Assembly (NCBI GenBank): GCA_964488355.1
Contig: CAZAUJ010000012.1
Span: 26,782-90,781 of the forward strand
DNA from: Thermoanaerobaculum sp964488355
Lineage (GTDB): Bacteria > Acidobacteriota > Thermoanaerobaculia > Thermoanaerobaculales > Thermoanaerobaculaceae
Direction of reading: 5' to 3'
DNA: 64,000 nt
The notes beneath the pieces were generated by a model. The model searched no databases and was not told the DNA's origin. It was given only the letters and a program-made list of their open reading frames with translations. The translations under genes were made by a program, and so were the position numbers. Shown piece after piece: positions 17,480 through 25,246 of the stretch. Each line of letters opens with the position of its first letter. Position 1 is the stretch's first letter.

Positions 17480-17779
17480 GGGCGCCAGGTACCTTGTGAG
17501 GTCAAAACCACCGGCGGCAGGGAAAGCACGCGCACTGGCGCCAGGAGGGGGGCGAGGTAAAGCAGCAGCTGCTGCCCCCACCAGCGAGAGGAGGCGGCCA
17601 GGCGCCGTTGCAGGGAGTAGCGCCAGCTGGCGCAGCCCTTGTTGGGTAGCAGGCCCACCGCCGATTTGGGCGTGCACGTCCATGCAGCCACCGGCGCAAA
17701 GGGGGAGGAAGCGGCACTCCAGGAACTCCCCGTTTTCCTTAGAGCCGCCCAGAATGGGGCGCAGGTAAGGAGCGCTCAT
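17461..17779 (-). pseudogene. Frameshifted fragment of a radical SAM/SPASM protein
   Basis: The minus strand encodes MSAPYLRPILGGSKENGEFL then ECRFLPLCAGGCMDVHAQ, which fits the SPASM pattern C..LPLC.GGC found at the C-terminus of many radical SAM maturases. After IGG (near base 17650) this frame degenerates into alanine/proline repeats. The next frame reads GLLPNKGCASWRYSLQRRLA and runs to a stop at 17461-17463, as expected for the rest of a SPASM domain. A single shift in the GGCGGTGGG stretch would join the halves. The radical SAM core is absent: upstream lies a gene on the other strand. I read it as a decayed remnant; a sequencing error could explain the shift but not the missing N-terminus. 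Confidence 0.55.
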
Positions 17780-17892
17780 CTGTACGTACCGCCAACTTAC
17801 GTTTCGGTTTTTTGCTTCCTCGGTCCCCGGTCCGCCTGGTGGAAATTTTCTATGGTGTTAGGAGCGTGTGCGGGTCCAGCACCTACACTCCC

Positions 17893-17922
17893 TTGACCCA
17901 TTTCCAGGCGCCGTCGTAGCAT
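17893..17922 (+). promoter_or_regulatory. Sigma-70 promoter giving a leaderless transcript
   Basis: TTGACC (17893-17898), an 18-base spacer and TAGCAT (17917-17922). The ATG of the following gene begins seven bases after the -10 box, where transcription should start, so the message should have almost no 5' leader. Confidence 0.65.
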
Positions 17923-17928
17923 GCATCC

Positions 17929-18273
17929 ATGGAGATCAGCGAGGTTATTCGCGCCGCCATTCAGGAGCTGGTGCGACCCGAGCTCGACGAGCTCCGCGCT
18001 CCTGTGCGCGAGCTGCGCACCGGCCTGGAGGTCACCAACACCCGCCTGGGCGCCTTCAACAACCACCTACTGGATCAAAGTCGCCGCCTGGACCAAACCA
18101 ACCAGCGCATTGACTTGGTGCGCGCCGAGGAGAGCGCGCAGATGCAGCAAATGAACGCCCGCCTGGACGCCTTCTTTGCCAACCTCGTCCCCCGCCCTGA
18201 ATTTGCCGACGTCTTGCACCGCCTGGAACGTCTGGAAGACACCGTCAGCCACTTGGTGAAACGGGTAGCCTGA
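17929..18273 (+). CDS. Small coiled-coil protein of unknown function
   Basis: A 114-residue charged protein without signal peptide or membrane segment, MEISEVIRAAIQELVRPELD onward. Heptad-like spacing of Leu, Val and Ile from about residue 15 to 110 (ELRTGLEVTNTRLGAFNN, RLERLEDTVSHLVKRV) predicts long alpha-helical coiled coil. I do not recognise a family. It has its own consensus promoter seven bases upstream and no ribosome-binding site. Neighbours are the SPASM remnant on the other strand and a methyltransferase gene 282 bases downstream. Confidence 0.75.
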   Translation: MEISEVIRAAIQELVRPELDELRAPVRELRTGLEVTNTRLGAFNNHLLDQSRRLDQTNQRIDLVRAEESAQMQQMNARLDAFFANLVPRPEFADVLHRLERLEDTVSHLVKRVA

Positions 18274-18555
18274 CCCGCGCCGGTGACCAGCATGGCAAGC
18301 GCACTCGGTCCCTTCCCAGCAAGTCTCAACTCACCCGGCCCAGCCTTCGCCACTCGGCAGCTGGGGCGGCCAGGTCCGGGGCCGGCACCGAGGCTCGCAG
18401 GGGTCGTGCAGGCGTTTTGCCAAAAAACGGCGGGAAAATCCGCTGCCTTTTCTGCACCCATCTCCACCAGACGGTGGGCCAAGGTGTTACCCCAATTGGA
18501 AAAAAACCTTGGGGCGGCTCACGGCCCCGCAGGCTCCTAGCCCACGGACGTACCG
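18274..18555 (+). other. Intergenic stretch, nothing supported
   Basis: The 282 bases between the coiled-coil gene and the methyltransferase contain no convincing gene on either strand. Short A-rich runs (18421-18440 and 18494-18512) are the only departures from the high GC. No clear hairpin-plus-T terminator is visible. Confidence 0.5.
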
Positions 18556-19560
18556 GTGAGAAGCGGGCCAACGGGTCACGGTAGCACAACCGAGCAGGCG
18601 AGCGGGCAGGGGGAACGCTGCCCATTTTGCACCGCTGCGCTGGCCAGCAAGCCCTTTGCCCAAGTCACCGACCAGCTGGGGGTGAGCAAGAGACCTTGGA
18701 ATTTTTGCCGCTGTATGCGGTGCGGCAGCGCCATTCTGCGACCCTTGCCAACAGCGGTGGAGCTGGCGGCTGCCTACCCGGAGGTGTTCCACCTGGACCA
18801 GGCCCCGCGAGAGAAAAACACCTGGCGCTTGCTGCATTTTTTGGAAACGGTTCTTTTTTACCGGCCGTTGTACCGCCGCAGTGTTGGTCAGCTCCAGCGG
18901 GTGACCGGCTTGCGCGGCGGGAAGCTTTTGGATGTGGGCGGCGGAAGCGGGCATCGCGCCGCGCTCTTTCGCCAACGGGGTTTTGCCGTCACCGTGCTCG
19001 ATCCCGACGCCCGTGCCCTGGCCGTGGCGCGGGAACGGTTTGGCCTGCCGACCCTTTGCGGCGCGCTGCCGGAAGCGGACTTACCGGAAGGCAGCCTGGA
19101 CGTGGTGACGCTTTATTTTGTCCTGGAGCACCTGACGGAACCGGAGCGCACCTTGGCGACAGCGCACAGGCTGCTGCGTCCGGATGGATGGCTGGTGGTG
19201 GCCGTGCCGCTGGTGGATAGCTGGCAAGCCAAGCTGCTCGGGCGCCGCTGGGTAGCCCTGCGGGAGGCTCCCCGTCATGTGGCCGTGCCCAGTGCCCAAG
19301 GGATGCGTCAGCTGCTGCAGCGCTGCGGGTTTGCCCTGCGCCATGTAAACAGCGCCCCCCTTTGGGATAACGCCGCCGCTTTGGCCCTTTCCCTCCTGCC
19401 GGCTTCCCGCACACCCCGGGCCTGCGTCGCGCCGCTGCCGGCTCGCCTTTTCTGGCGCGCCCTGGCAGCACTGACCACCTTCGTCAGCGCGCCTTGGGCC
19501 GCGTTGGAAAGCCTTGCCGGTCGCCCGCGGGCAGGGGTGTTCTTCGCGCAAAAACCCTGA
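18556..19560 (+). CDS. Class I SAM-dependent methyltransferase with N-terminal zinc ribbon
   Basis: A 334-residue protein. The N-terminus has two cysteine pairs (CPFC near residue 23 and CRCMRCG near 51) forming a likely zinc ribbon. Next comes a SAM-binding Rossmann domain with LLDVGGGSGHRAALF, TVLDPD, and LYFVLEHLTEPERTL. The layout resembles methyltransferases of surface-glycan loci that modify sugars. The GTG at 18556 is the first available start; the zinc ribbon requires a start before base 18620. Substrate unknown. Confidence 0.82.
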   Translation: MRSGPTGHGSTTEQASGQGERCPFCTAALASKPFAQVTDQLGVSKRPWNFCRCMRCGSAILRPLPTAVELAAAYPEVFHLDQAPREKNTWRLLHFLETVLFYRPLYRRSVGQLQRVTGLRGGKLLDVGGGSGHRAALFRQRGFAVTVLDPDARALAVARERFGLPTLCGALPEADLPEGSLDVVTLYFVLEHLTEPERTLATAHRLLRPDGWLVVAVPLVDSWQAKLLGRRWVALREAPRHVAVPSAQGMRQLLQRCGFALRHVNSAPLWDNAAALALSLLPASRTPRACVAPLPARLFWRALAALTTFVSAPWAALESLAGRPRAGVFFAQKP

Positions 19561-20151
19561 AGGGAGTCCGAGCTTCTAGGCGCCTCTAGGTCTCAAGCCT
19601 CGTCCCGGCCACCCCAGCACCACCAAGGACACACAGAATTGGCGTCGGCGCGAAAGCACTGGTAGCCCTCAAACTCAAAATCGGCCGACCAGCAAAGCGG
19701 GGACGGTCGGAGACTCGCTTGCTCCTCCCCGGCCGCAGGCATCGGTAAACCCAGGACCAACCCGAGGAGCAGCTTTCTGTCCTCGTCAAGCCCTTGTTCG
19801 GGTCCAGGAACTTTGCCAACCGGGACGCTGTTTGAGGGATAAGCAGCCGGGTTTCACTCTTGAGGGACCAACCAGGCTAAGGCTTTTGGTTTTGGGCCAG
19901 GGCGCAAGGGCTGGATGCGAGGAACAGGCCAGCCCACCCGCCTTCATCCATCAGGGCAAGACCCCCAGAGCCAAGGGAGGGCTGGCCTTTCCTTTTTGTT
20001 CGGTGCGGGAAGGCGCCTGGGCCCCCATGCCAGCCACCGGCCGCGCTGGGAGGGAGGGTCCCGCTGAAGGCCTTCGTTTCACCCGCTGCCCGCCCTCTCC
20101 CGGAAGGGGCGGCTGGGTAGCCCAGGCCTCAAGCGGGCTCGGACCAAAGCC
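19561..20151. other. 591-base stretch without an accepted gene
   Basis: No complete conventional gene is supported. On the minus strand, 19593-19772 holds a start-less Cys/Trp-rich frame, listed separately. On the plus strand GGCCAGCCC (19927-19935) can pair with GGGCTGGCC (19979-19987), followed by TTTCCTTTTT. The 43-base loop makes it a poor terminator, though a longer folded RNA is possible. The plus-strand frame at 19832-20248 has no family features and overlaps the opposing gene. Confidence 0.5.
19593..19772 (-). pseudogene. Cys/Trp-rich secreted-peptide-like frame lacking a standard start
   Basis: The minus-strand frame ending in TGA at 19593-19595 reads a hydrophobic, signal-peptide-like stretch (LLLGLVLGLPMPAAG), then EEQASLRPSPLCWSADFEF, GYQCFRADANSVC and PWWCWGGRDEA. 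Four cysteines and four tryptophans lie in the last 32 residues. The frame has no ATG or GTG; candidate starts are CTG at 19772, eight bases after GAGGA, and TTG at 19760. ADANSVC resembles CDANGVC in the Cys-rich secreted protein at 22198-22587, so it may be a decayed or oddly initiated relative. Small size makes chance a real possibility. Confidence 0.35.
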
Positions 20152-22140
20152 TCAGTCCTGCCGCCGCACTACCTCCCCCGCCAAAGCCGAGAAGGGCCGC
20201 CCAAAGCGCAGGGGCTTGCAGGTTTCGTCCACCGCCACCGCTCGGTAGCGACCGGGCGGAAGCCGCTGAAGTTCAAGTCGCTGCCAATGCCTACGCCAGC
20301 CGGTGACCAGACCTTCAAGGCTCCCAGGCCGCCCGTAAAGCTCCCCGTCCCGCTCCAGCAGCACCGCCGCCGCCCCATCCAGGAAGGCCGAACGGGCTCC
20401 CGCAAGCCAAGAAACTTGGGCGCCCCGCTCCAGGGTGAAAACCCCGCGATAGCCTCTTTCCCCTTTGCCTAGGGAAAGGCGCAGGACCGCCCGCTGGCTT
20501 CCCCGTCCTGCAGCTGAGACGTCCACCACCACGAGCTCCCCATCCACATCGGGAAGGTGGGAAACGGTGAGCTCCCCTTCGGCGTTGGGATAGCCCACCG
20601 TGAGCTCCTCGCCCAAAAGGGGGCGAAAAACCACCTGAACGCCGTCGAAGACGGGGTTGCCTTTTTCATCCCGCAGCACCAGGGTCACCTGTTTTCCCGC
20701 TGCCAGGCGGAGGCTCACGTCTTCCGGCTCCTCCAAACCCACATAGGCCGTGCCCGCTGCCGGATGATAAGCCCACAAAAACAAGGGAACTTTCGGAGCG
20801 TAGGGCACGGTAAAGGTGCCTGCGGCATCGGTCCGCCCCTGCCAGTAAAAGTGCTGGGCGGCGCAGGGCTTACGGTCCGCCAGGGACACCTCGGCCCAAC
20901 TCACCGCTCGGCCCTGGCCGTCAACCACATTGCCCCTCAGGGGAGCGACGGCCAGGGTGGCCGACAGGTGAGCCACCCTTTGCCCTTGCCGCACCTGGAC
21001 GCTGCCCAGGGGCAAAACGCTCCTGGTGCCTCCCTCCCCCTGGGCGGTCAAACCCACCATCCAAAGGCCCTCCGCCTCCAAAAGGGCGGAAAAACGCGGG
21101 AGGCTCCCCTCCACCACCTGCCATTTGCCCTCCGCCCCAAACTCCCGCTCGCGCAAGAAAACCCAGGGCACCAGCCGCTGGCAGGCCTCCGGTAACAGGC
21201 CCGCCACCTCCACCTCCAGGTGGGTACGGGTGGGCTTGAGCTCCAAAGACAGGTGCCCTCCCGGTGGGAGGTATGCGGGCCCAGCGTAGTGGGTTGGTCG
21301 GTTCACTTGGCCTTCGGGGAGGGTGCCGCTTGTTTTGCGCAGCACCCGCTCCGGCAGGGTTGTCAGCATGGCCCCATAGTTTCCTGGCGGCACATCGGTA
21401 AGCTCCACCCTCCCCGCAGGGTCCAGCGAAGCGGAAAATAAAGCCAAAAAAGCCCAACGAGCGCGGCTCGGGTCCTCCCTTTCGGGTCCATCCGCCTCCT
21501 GCTGCTGCTGGGGCGACAGCTCCACCCACCACCCTCCTTCCGCCAGCTCCTCCGCTGGCAGCTGCACGGCCACCTCCACCGAGCCGCCCGGCTGCAACGC
21601 CACGGGATCCAAATCCGACCCTTTGGCACCCACCCTCACCGGGGGCAGAAGCACCTTGCCCCATCCGTTGCCCCCCACCACCAGCTGCAGCTGGCTGCCC
21701 GCTTTGGCCCAGAGCTGGAAGCGTCCCTGGGCATCGGTGAGGGCACTGAGATTTTTGGCCAGCAGCTGCCGCAGCTGCCCGCTGGCCACCGGCAACTCGC
21801 CCAAGGTCAAGGACAGCTCCTCCACCCTGGTGCCAGCTACCGGCTCGCCCGTATCCGCCCGCCGTACCTGCCCCCTCACCGGCACCAAGGGCCTCACCGG
21901 GCAGTCCAGGGGCACCCTTTGCCCAGGGCGCAGGGTAAGGTGCAAGCTCCGTCCCGTATGGGCCACGGCGGCACAAACCAACGTGTAGGTGCCGGCGGGC
22001 ACAGCCACTTCGCCCTCATCTTGGCCTGCTGGGAAGACTGCTTCCCACAGGACCTTTTCGCCCGCCACCACCGCCACGTAGCGCTCCGTCGCCTTGAGGG
22101 CGCGGCCATCGGCACTGACGCGCACCTGCACGCGCGCCAC
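20152..22140 (-). CDS. Large modular beta-sandwich protein (carboxypeptidase-regulatory-like repeats)
   Basis: A 662-residue protein of repeated beta-sandwich modules like those in carboxypeptidase D regulatory or Cna-B domains: VRGQVRRADTGEPVAGTRV with ALTDAQGRFQLWAKAG, LRGNVVDGQGRAVSWAEVSL with DAAGTFTVPYAPKVPLFL, and a last module near residues 495-565. No catalytic motif is seen. The start is a GTG at 22140 with GGAGGG ten bases upstream, and no signal peptide follows it, which is odd for this class. The gene lies 57 bases after a secreted Cys-rich protein on the same strand, with a strong hairpin between them. Function unknown. Confidence 0.75.
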   Translation of the reverse strand: MARVQVRVSADGRALKATERYVAVVAGEKVLWEAVFPAGQDEGEVAVPAGTYTLVCAAVAHTGRSLHLTLRPGQRVPLDCPVRPLVPVRGQVRRADTGEPVAGTRVEELSLTLGELPVASGQLRQLLAKNLSALTDAQGRFQLWAKAGSQLQLVVGGNGWGKVLLPPVRVGAKGSDLDPVALQPGGSVEVAVQLPAEELAEGGWWVELSPQQQQEADGPEREDPSRARWAFLALFSASLDPAGRVELTDVPPGNYGAMLTTLPERVLRKTSGTLPEGQVNRPTHYAGPAYLPPGGHLSLELKPTRTHLEVEVAGLLPEACQRLVPWVFLREREFGAEGKWQVVEGSLPRFSALLEAEGLWMVGLTAQGEGGTRSVLPLGSVQVRQGQRVAHLSATLAVAPLRGNVVDGQGRAVSWAEVSLADRKPCAAQHFYWQGRTDAAGTFTVPYAPKVPLFLWAYHPAAGTAYVGLEEPEDVSLRLAAGKQVTLVLRDEKGNPVFDGVQVVFRPLLGEELTVGYPNAEGELTVSHLPDVDGELVVVDVSAAGRGSQRAVLRLSLGKGERGYRGVFTLERGAQVSWLAGARSAFLDGAAAVLLERDGELYGRPGSLEGLVTGWRRHWQRLELQRLPPGRYRAVAVDETCKPLRFGRPFSALAGEVVRRQD

Positions 22141-22162
22141 CCGTCATAAGCCCTCCGGGTAC

Positions 22163-22192
22163 GGGCCCGGCAGCCGGGTGGCTGCCGGGCCC
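22163..22192 (-). other. Perfect 13-bp inverted repeat between two minus-strand genes
   Basis: GGGCCCGGCAGCC (22163-22175), a GGGT loop, and GGCTGCCGGGCCC (22180-22192) form a 13-base-pair perfect hairpin. It lies between the Cys-rich gene stop (22198) and the GTG of the modular protein (22140). No T-run follows on either strand, so it is not a standard terminator; it could slow read-through, stabilise an mRNA end or bind a protein. Confidence 0.65.
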
Positions 22193-22197
22193 ACGCC

Positions 22198-22587
22198 TCA
22201 GCGTATACGTTGAGCACTCCCAGGACGCGTACTCAACCGGGCAAAAGTAGCCCCAGGAGCCATCTGAGAGGTTTTCGAAAAACCACCCCGTGTGGGTCCG
22301 CCACCTCCGGTGCCGCACTCACCCGTCAGGGTGCAGTTGGGTTCACAGACCCGATACCGCTGGCAAACGCCGTTGGCATCGCAAACGGTTTTTGTCTCGC
22401 AGGTTTCCCCAGCTATGCCAGAGGAATACCCGCTGAAGGCCGCCTCGCAGACGCCACGAGCCCCTCTGGTCAGGCCCCCAGGCGCGTAGGACTCTTTTCC
22501 ACAAACGCTACATACCTGCGCCCAACCCACAGCGGCACCCACAGCCGGTAGCAAAGCCAAGAAGATCCTTGTTGTTTTCCTTCCCAT
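22198..22587 (-). CDS. Small secreted cysteine-rich protein
   Basis: A 129-residue protein with a signal peptide (GRKTTRIFLALLPAVGAAVG, cleavage near AQ-VC) and a mature part with nine cysteines, including CSVC right after the cleavage site and the dense run CETKTVCDANGVC, RVCEPNC, GEC. The C-terminal 40 residues are Gly/Ser/Thr/Arg-rich. The ATG at 22587 has a good GGAGG upstream. Probably disulfide-bonded or metal-binding outside the cell; I recognise no family. It precedes the modular protein gene in the same direction. Confidence 0.72.
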   Translation of the reverse strand: MGRKTTRIFLALLPAVGAAVGWAQVCSVCGKESYAPGGLTRGARGVCEAAFSGYSSGIAGETCETKTVCDANGVCQRYRVCEPNCTLTGECGTGGGGPTRGGFSKTSQMAPGATFARLSTRPGSAQRIR

Positions 22588-22887
22588 CGTTTACCTCCTT
22601 CCCCAGTCCCCGCTCCCGGGCGCGGGACGCCTTTCGCCCGAAGGTTAAAAAAATGTCAAGGGCTTTTTCCGCACCCTGTCAGGCTTGTGTCAGGAAACGG
22701 TGACGGGGGCCGGTGCGCCGGGAAAGCCTCCCTTTTAACGGCAGCTTTTTCCGGGGCGGGCAACCAGGCAGGTCTCGCGCTGTTCGCGCAAACGCATGAC
22801 GGGGCCGACGAGACGTGCTACTCGGCGGGCGGCTAGGGCCGGGGGGCGGAGAACGAGGCTCGGCGTGAGGTCTTTCGTGCAAAGAGA
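22588..22887. other. 300-base non-coding stretch with a copy of a tRNA-Asp 3' end
   Basis: No gene is supported here. A TTGACA reads toward the Cys-rich gene (minus strand, 22659-22654) but no -10 lies 16-18 bases on; just upstream of it CTGACA occurs twice, 11 bases apart. Bases 22797-22814 repeat the 3' end of the nearby tRNA-Asp gene with one mismatch (TGACGGGGCCGACGAGAC against TGGCGGGGCCGACGAGAC), so a tRNA fragment was duplicated here. Confidence 0.55.
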
Positions 22888-22964
<77 letters not shown>

Positions 22965-22993
22965 GCCCTTGGGGTTGCCGGGGCTGCCGCGGG

Positions 22994-23069
22994 TGGTGGG
23001 AGGTGAGGGACTCGAACCCGCGACCCCCTGCGTGTAAGGCAGGTGCTCTCACCACTGAGCTAACCTCCC
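22994..23069 (-). tRNA. tRNA-Val (TAC)
   Basis: A 76-base cloverleaf with acceptor GGGAGGT/ACCTCCC, discriminator A and encoded CCA. The anticodon loop CTTACAC gives TAC, reading GTA and, by wobble, other valine codons. It is first in a two-tRNA minus-strand transcript with tRNA-Asp. Confidence 0.97.
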
Positions 23070-23088
23070 GGGCAGCCTGCCCAAAGCC

Positions 23089-23117
23089 AATCTACCGTGA
23101 GCCGCCCTTGCTGTCAA
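23089..23117 (-). promoter_or_regulatory. Promoter of tRNA-Val(TAC)/tRNA-Asp
   Basis: On the minus strand TTGACA (23117-23112), a 17-base spacer and TAGATT (23094-23089). The mature tRNA-Val begins 20 bases after the -10 box. This is a consensus -35 with optimal spacing. Confidence 0.85.
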
Positions 23118-23132
23118 GCGCCGCGGCCTTCG

Positions 23133-23160
23133 TTGACAGTGCCGGCCCGGCGGGTAAAAT
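23133..23160 (+). promoter_or_regulatory. Promoter of tRNA-Gln
   Basis: TTGACA (23133-23138), a 16-base spacer and TAAAAT (23155-23160), 13 bases before the mature tRNA. It diverges from the tRNA-Val/Asp promoter; the two -35 boxes are only 15 bases apart. Confidence 0.85.
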
Positions 23161-23172
23161 AGGCTTGCCTGC

Positions 23173-23246
23173 TGGGGAGTCGTCCAACGGCAGGACACGT
23201 GGCTCTGGACCACGGTATCGGGGTTCGAATCCCTGCTCCCCAGCCA
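23173..23246 (+). tRNA. tRNA-Gln (CTG)
   Basis: A 74-base cloverleaf: acceptor TGGGGAG/CTCCCCA, discriminator G and encoded CCA. The anticodon stem CGTGG/CCACG encloses CTCTGGA, giving CTG. The U1-A72 first pair is typical for tRNA-Gln. The gene ends three bases before the stop of glmM on the other strand. Confidence 0.97.
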
Positions 23247-23249
23247 TGT

Positions 23250-24578
23250 TTACCTCAAGAGCTTTTCGGCCACCCCCTCCAACGACGCTGCCAAAGCCTC
23301 CGCCAGGCCCATCGAGGGCGCCTCAACCATGATCCGTAGCAAGGGCTCCGTGCCCGAGTAGCGCACCAGCACCCTCCCCTGGCCAGCTAACTGGGCTTCC
23401 GCTTGCTGGATGGCCGCCTGTAAAGCGGGCAGGTCCCCCAAAGGCCGCTTTTCCCGCACCCGCACACCGCGCAGCACCTGCGGGTAAGGGCGCAGGTCGG
23501 CCCGCTCCTCCAGACAACGGCCCTCTTCCCGACCTTGGGCCAAGAGGTGGCAGGCGGTAAGCAAGCCGTCGCCGGTCACGCCGTAGTGGGCACAGATGAT
23601 ATGCCCGGACTGCTCCCCACCCAAGGCCGCGCCCTCCCGGGTCATGGTCTCCCAAACCTCCCGGTCACCCACGGGGCAGCGCACCAAGCGCAAACCCTCT
23701 TGGCGCAATGCCACCTGCAAGGCGGCGTTGGACATGACGGTGGCCACGACCGTGCCACCCGGCAAGCGGCCCTGTCGGGCCAGGCTCCGTGCCCAGAGCA
23801 GGAGGACGTGGTCACCGGAAAGGACCCGCCCGGTGTGGGTCACCAGCACCGCCCGATCGCCATCGCCATCGAAGGCCACCCCCGCATCTGCCCCCTCAGA
23901 GGCAACCACCTCCGCCACCCCCTCCGGGTGCAGCGCGCCGCAACGGAGGTTGATGTTGTGGCCATCGGGGGCCGCGTTGATTAGCTTGGCCTCCGCGCCC
24001 AGCCGCGAGAACGCCTCCAAGGCCACTGGCACGGTGGCACCGTGGGCAGAGTCCACCACCACCCGCAACCCCGCCAGTGCTCCAGAAGGGAGGGTTCGGG
24101 TGAGCAGCTGGACGTAGTCTTGCCGAAAGGTGCCGTCTTCCGCGGGCAGGTCCTCGTCTCCCTCCCCCACCACCCGCGTCAGCAACGCCTCGATGAGTTC
24201 TTCGTCCCTTTGGGCCAGCTTTTCGCCGCTGGCCGCCAACAGCTTGATGCCGTTATCCGCAGCCGGGTTGTGGGAAGCGGAAATGACCACCCCACCGGCG
24301 AATCCCCCTTTGGCCCGCACGAGCAGCGAGACGGCAGGTGTGGGCAGCACCCCGGCCCATACCACCTCGCCCCCGGCAGCTCGGAAGGCGCTGGCAAACC
24401 AGCGAGCAAGTTGAGGTGTGGAGGCCCGGGTGTCCCCGGCCAAGAGAATGCGCGGCGTGCCACCGGCCGCAGCCAAAAACTCCCGAAAGGCCCCCGCCAA
24501 GCGCTGCACCGTTTCCTTGTCCAAAGGATACGTGCCAGGTACCCCCCGCACGCCGTCCGTGCCGAAAAGCTTACTCAC
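23250..24578 (-). CDS. glmM: Phosphoglucosamine mutase GlmM
   Basis: Converts glucosamine-6-phosphate to glucosamine-1-phosphate for peptidoglycan and lipopolysaccharide precursors. The 442-residue protein begins KLFGTDGVRGVPGTYPL. It carries the phosphoserine loop ISASHNP with Ser102, as in characterised GlmM, the metal loop FDGDGDRAVLV, and the sugar loop GEQSGHII. The GTG at 24578 follows GGGGAGG and overlaps the cdaR stop (GTGA). The cdaA-cdaR-glmM order is the conserved c-di-AMP/cell-wall operon known from Firmicutes and other phyla. Confidence 0.96.
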   Translation of the reverse strand: MSKLFGTDGVRGVPGTYPLDKETVQRLAGAFREFLAAAGGTPRILLAGDTRASTPQLARWFASAFRAAGGEVVWAGVLPTPAVSLLVRAKGGFAGGVVISASHNPAADNGIKLLAASGEKLAQRDEELIEALLTRVVGEGDEDLPAEDGTFRQDYVQLLTRTLPSGALAGLRVVVDSAHGATVPVALEAFSRLGAEAKLINAAPDGHNINLRCGALHPEGVAEVVASEGADAGVAFDGDGDRAVLVTHTGRVLSGDHVLLLWARSLARQGRLPGGTVVATVMSNAALQVALRQEGLRLVRCPVGDREVWETMTREGAALGGEQSGHIICAHYGVTGDGLLTACHLLAQGREEGRCLEERADLRPYPQVLRGVRVREKRPLGDLPALQAAIQQAEAQLAGQGRVLVRYSGTEPLLRIMVEAPSMGLAEALAASLEGVAEKLLR

Positions 24579-25246
24579 GGGACCTCCCCTTCCAGCCCAG
24601 CAGAACCAGCGCCCAACTCCACTGTCACCTGCACCGCCAGCGGCCCAACCACCCGCAACAGGGGGCTGGGGGAGCGCACACCTACGGTTACGGAAAAGCT
24701 GCGCTGCGCCCCCTCCAGCACCACCGGGTCGGTGGCCAAGCTGGGAAGCACCTCCAGCTGCTGACGCGGGCCTTGCACGCTGACCGTGCGCGGCTCCACC
24801 CGCGTGCTTAGCAAGCTGAAGCCGGGGGCCGGTTTCCCCACTAGGCTGGCATGCACCGGAACCCGCCGAGTGGCCATCGGCTCCAAGCGCAAAGGCAGCT
24901 CCGCTGGCGAGATGGCCACCACCTCCACCTGGGGGGGAAGCCCGACTACGCGCCGGTCAACAGGATAGGACGCCTCGCCCTCACGCGCCTGGTGCAGATC
25001 CACCACCGCCCCCACCTTTTCCGCCGCCTGGAGGCGCTCCAGCGGCCCGCGCAAACGCACCGCCACCACTCGGGGCACGTCCGAAACCACCACCAGCTGG
25101 GCGGGCACGTTGACCAGCGTGAGGGACGCCTCCACCTCCCGCTCCGCCACCGGCATGCGCCGCTGCAGCGCTCGCCCGTACCACAAGGCCACGGCGAGCG
25201 CCAAGGCCAAGAGGAAAAGGCCAGGCGAGCGGGGCCAAAGCCTCAT
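24575..25246 (-). CDS. cdaR: YbbR/CdaR-like regulator of diadenylate cyclase
   Basis: A 223-residue membrane-anchored protein: one N-terminal membrane helix (GLFLLALALAVALWYG) and then YbbR-type beta domains outside the cytoplasm (VEASLTLVNVPAQL and VPVHASLVGKPAPGF mark the starts of repeats). In known systems CdaR binds and modulates CdaA. It has fewer YbbR repeats than the four in B. subtilis. It overlaps cdaA and glmM by four bases each, so the three are made together. Confidence 0.85.
   Translation of the reverse strand: MRLWPRSPGLFLLALALAVALWYGRALQRRMPVAEREVEASLTLVNVPAQLVVVSDVPRVVAVRLRGPLERLQAAEKVGAVVDLHQAREGEASYPVDRRVVGLPPQVEVVAISPAELPLRLEPMATRRVPVHASLVGKPAPGFSLLSTRVEPRTVSVQGPRQQLEVLPSLATDPVVLEGAQRSFSVTVGVRSPSPLLRVVGPLAVQVTVELGAGSAGLEGEVP

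Noticed and set aside
19927..19990. Inverted repeat GGCCAGCCC/GGGCTGGCC followed by a T-rich run
   Set aside because: The loop is 43 bases long and the T-run is interrupted, and it lies about 370 bases after the nearest upstream plus-strand gene, so I do not call it a terminator.
20921..21976. 351-codon minus-strand frame within the modular protein gene
   Set aside because: A glycine/alanine-rich alternative frame of the same strand; the 20152-22140 frame has recognisable repeat modules.
22654..22659. TTGACA on the minus strand upstream of the Cys-rich gene
   Set aside because: No -10-like sequence lies 16-18 bases downstream (CGAAAG there), so it is not called a promoter.
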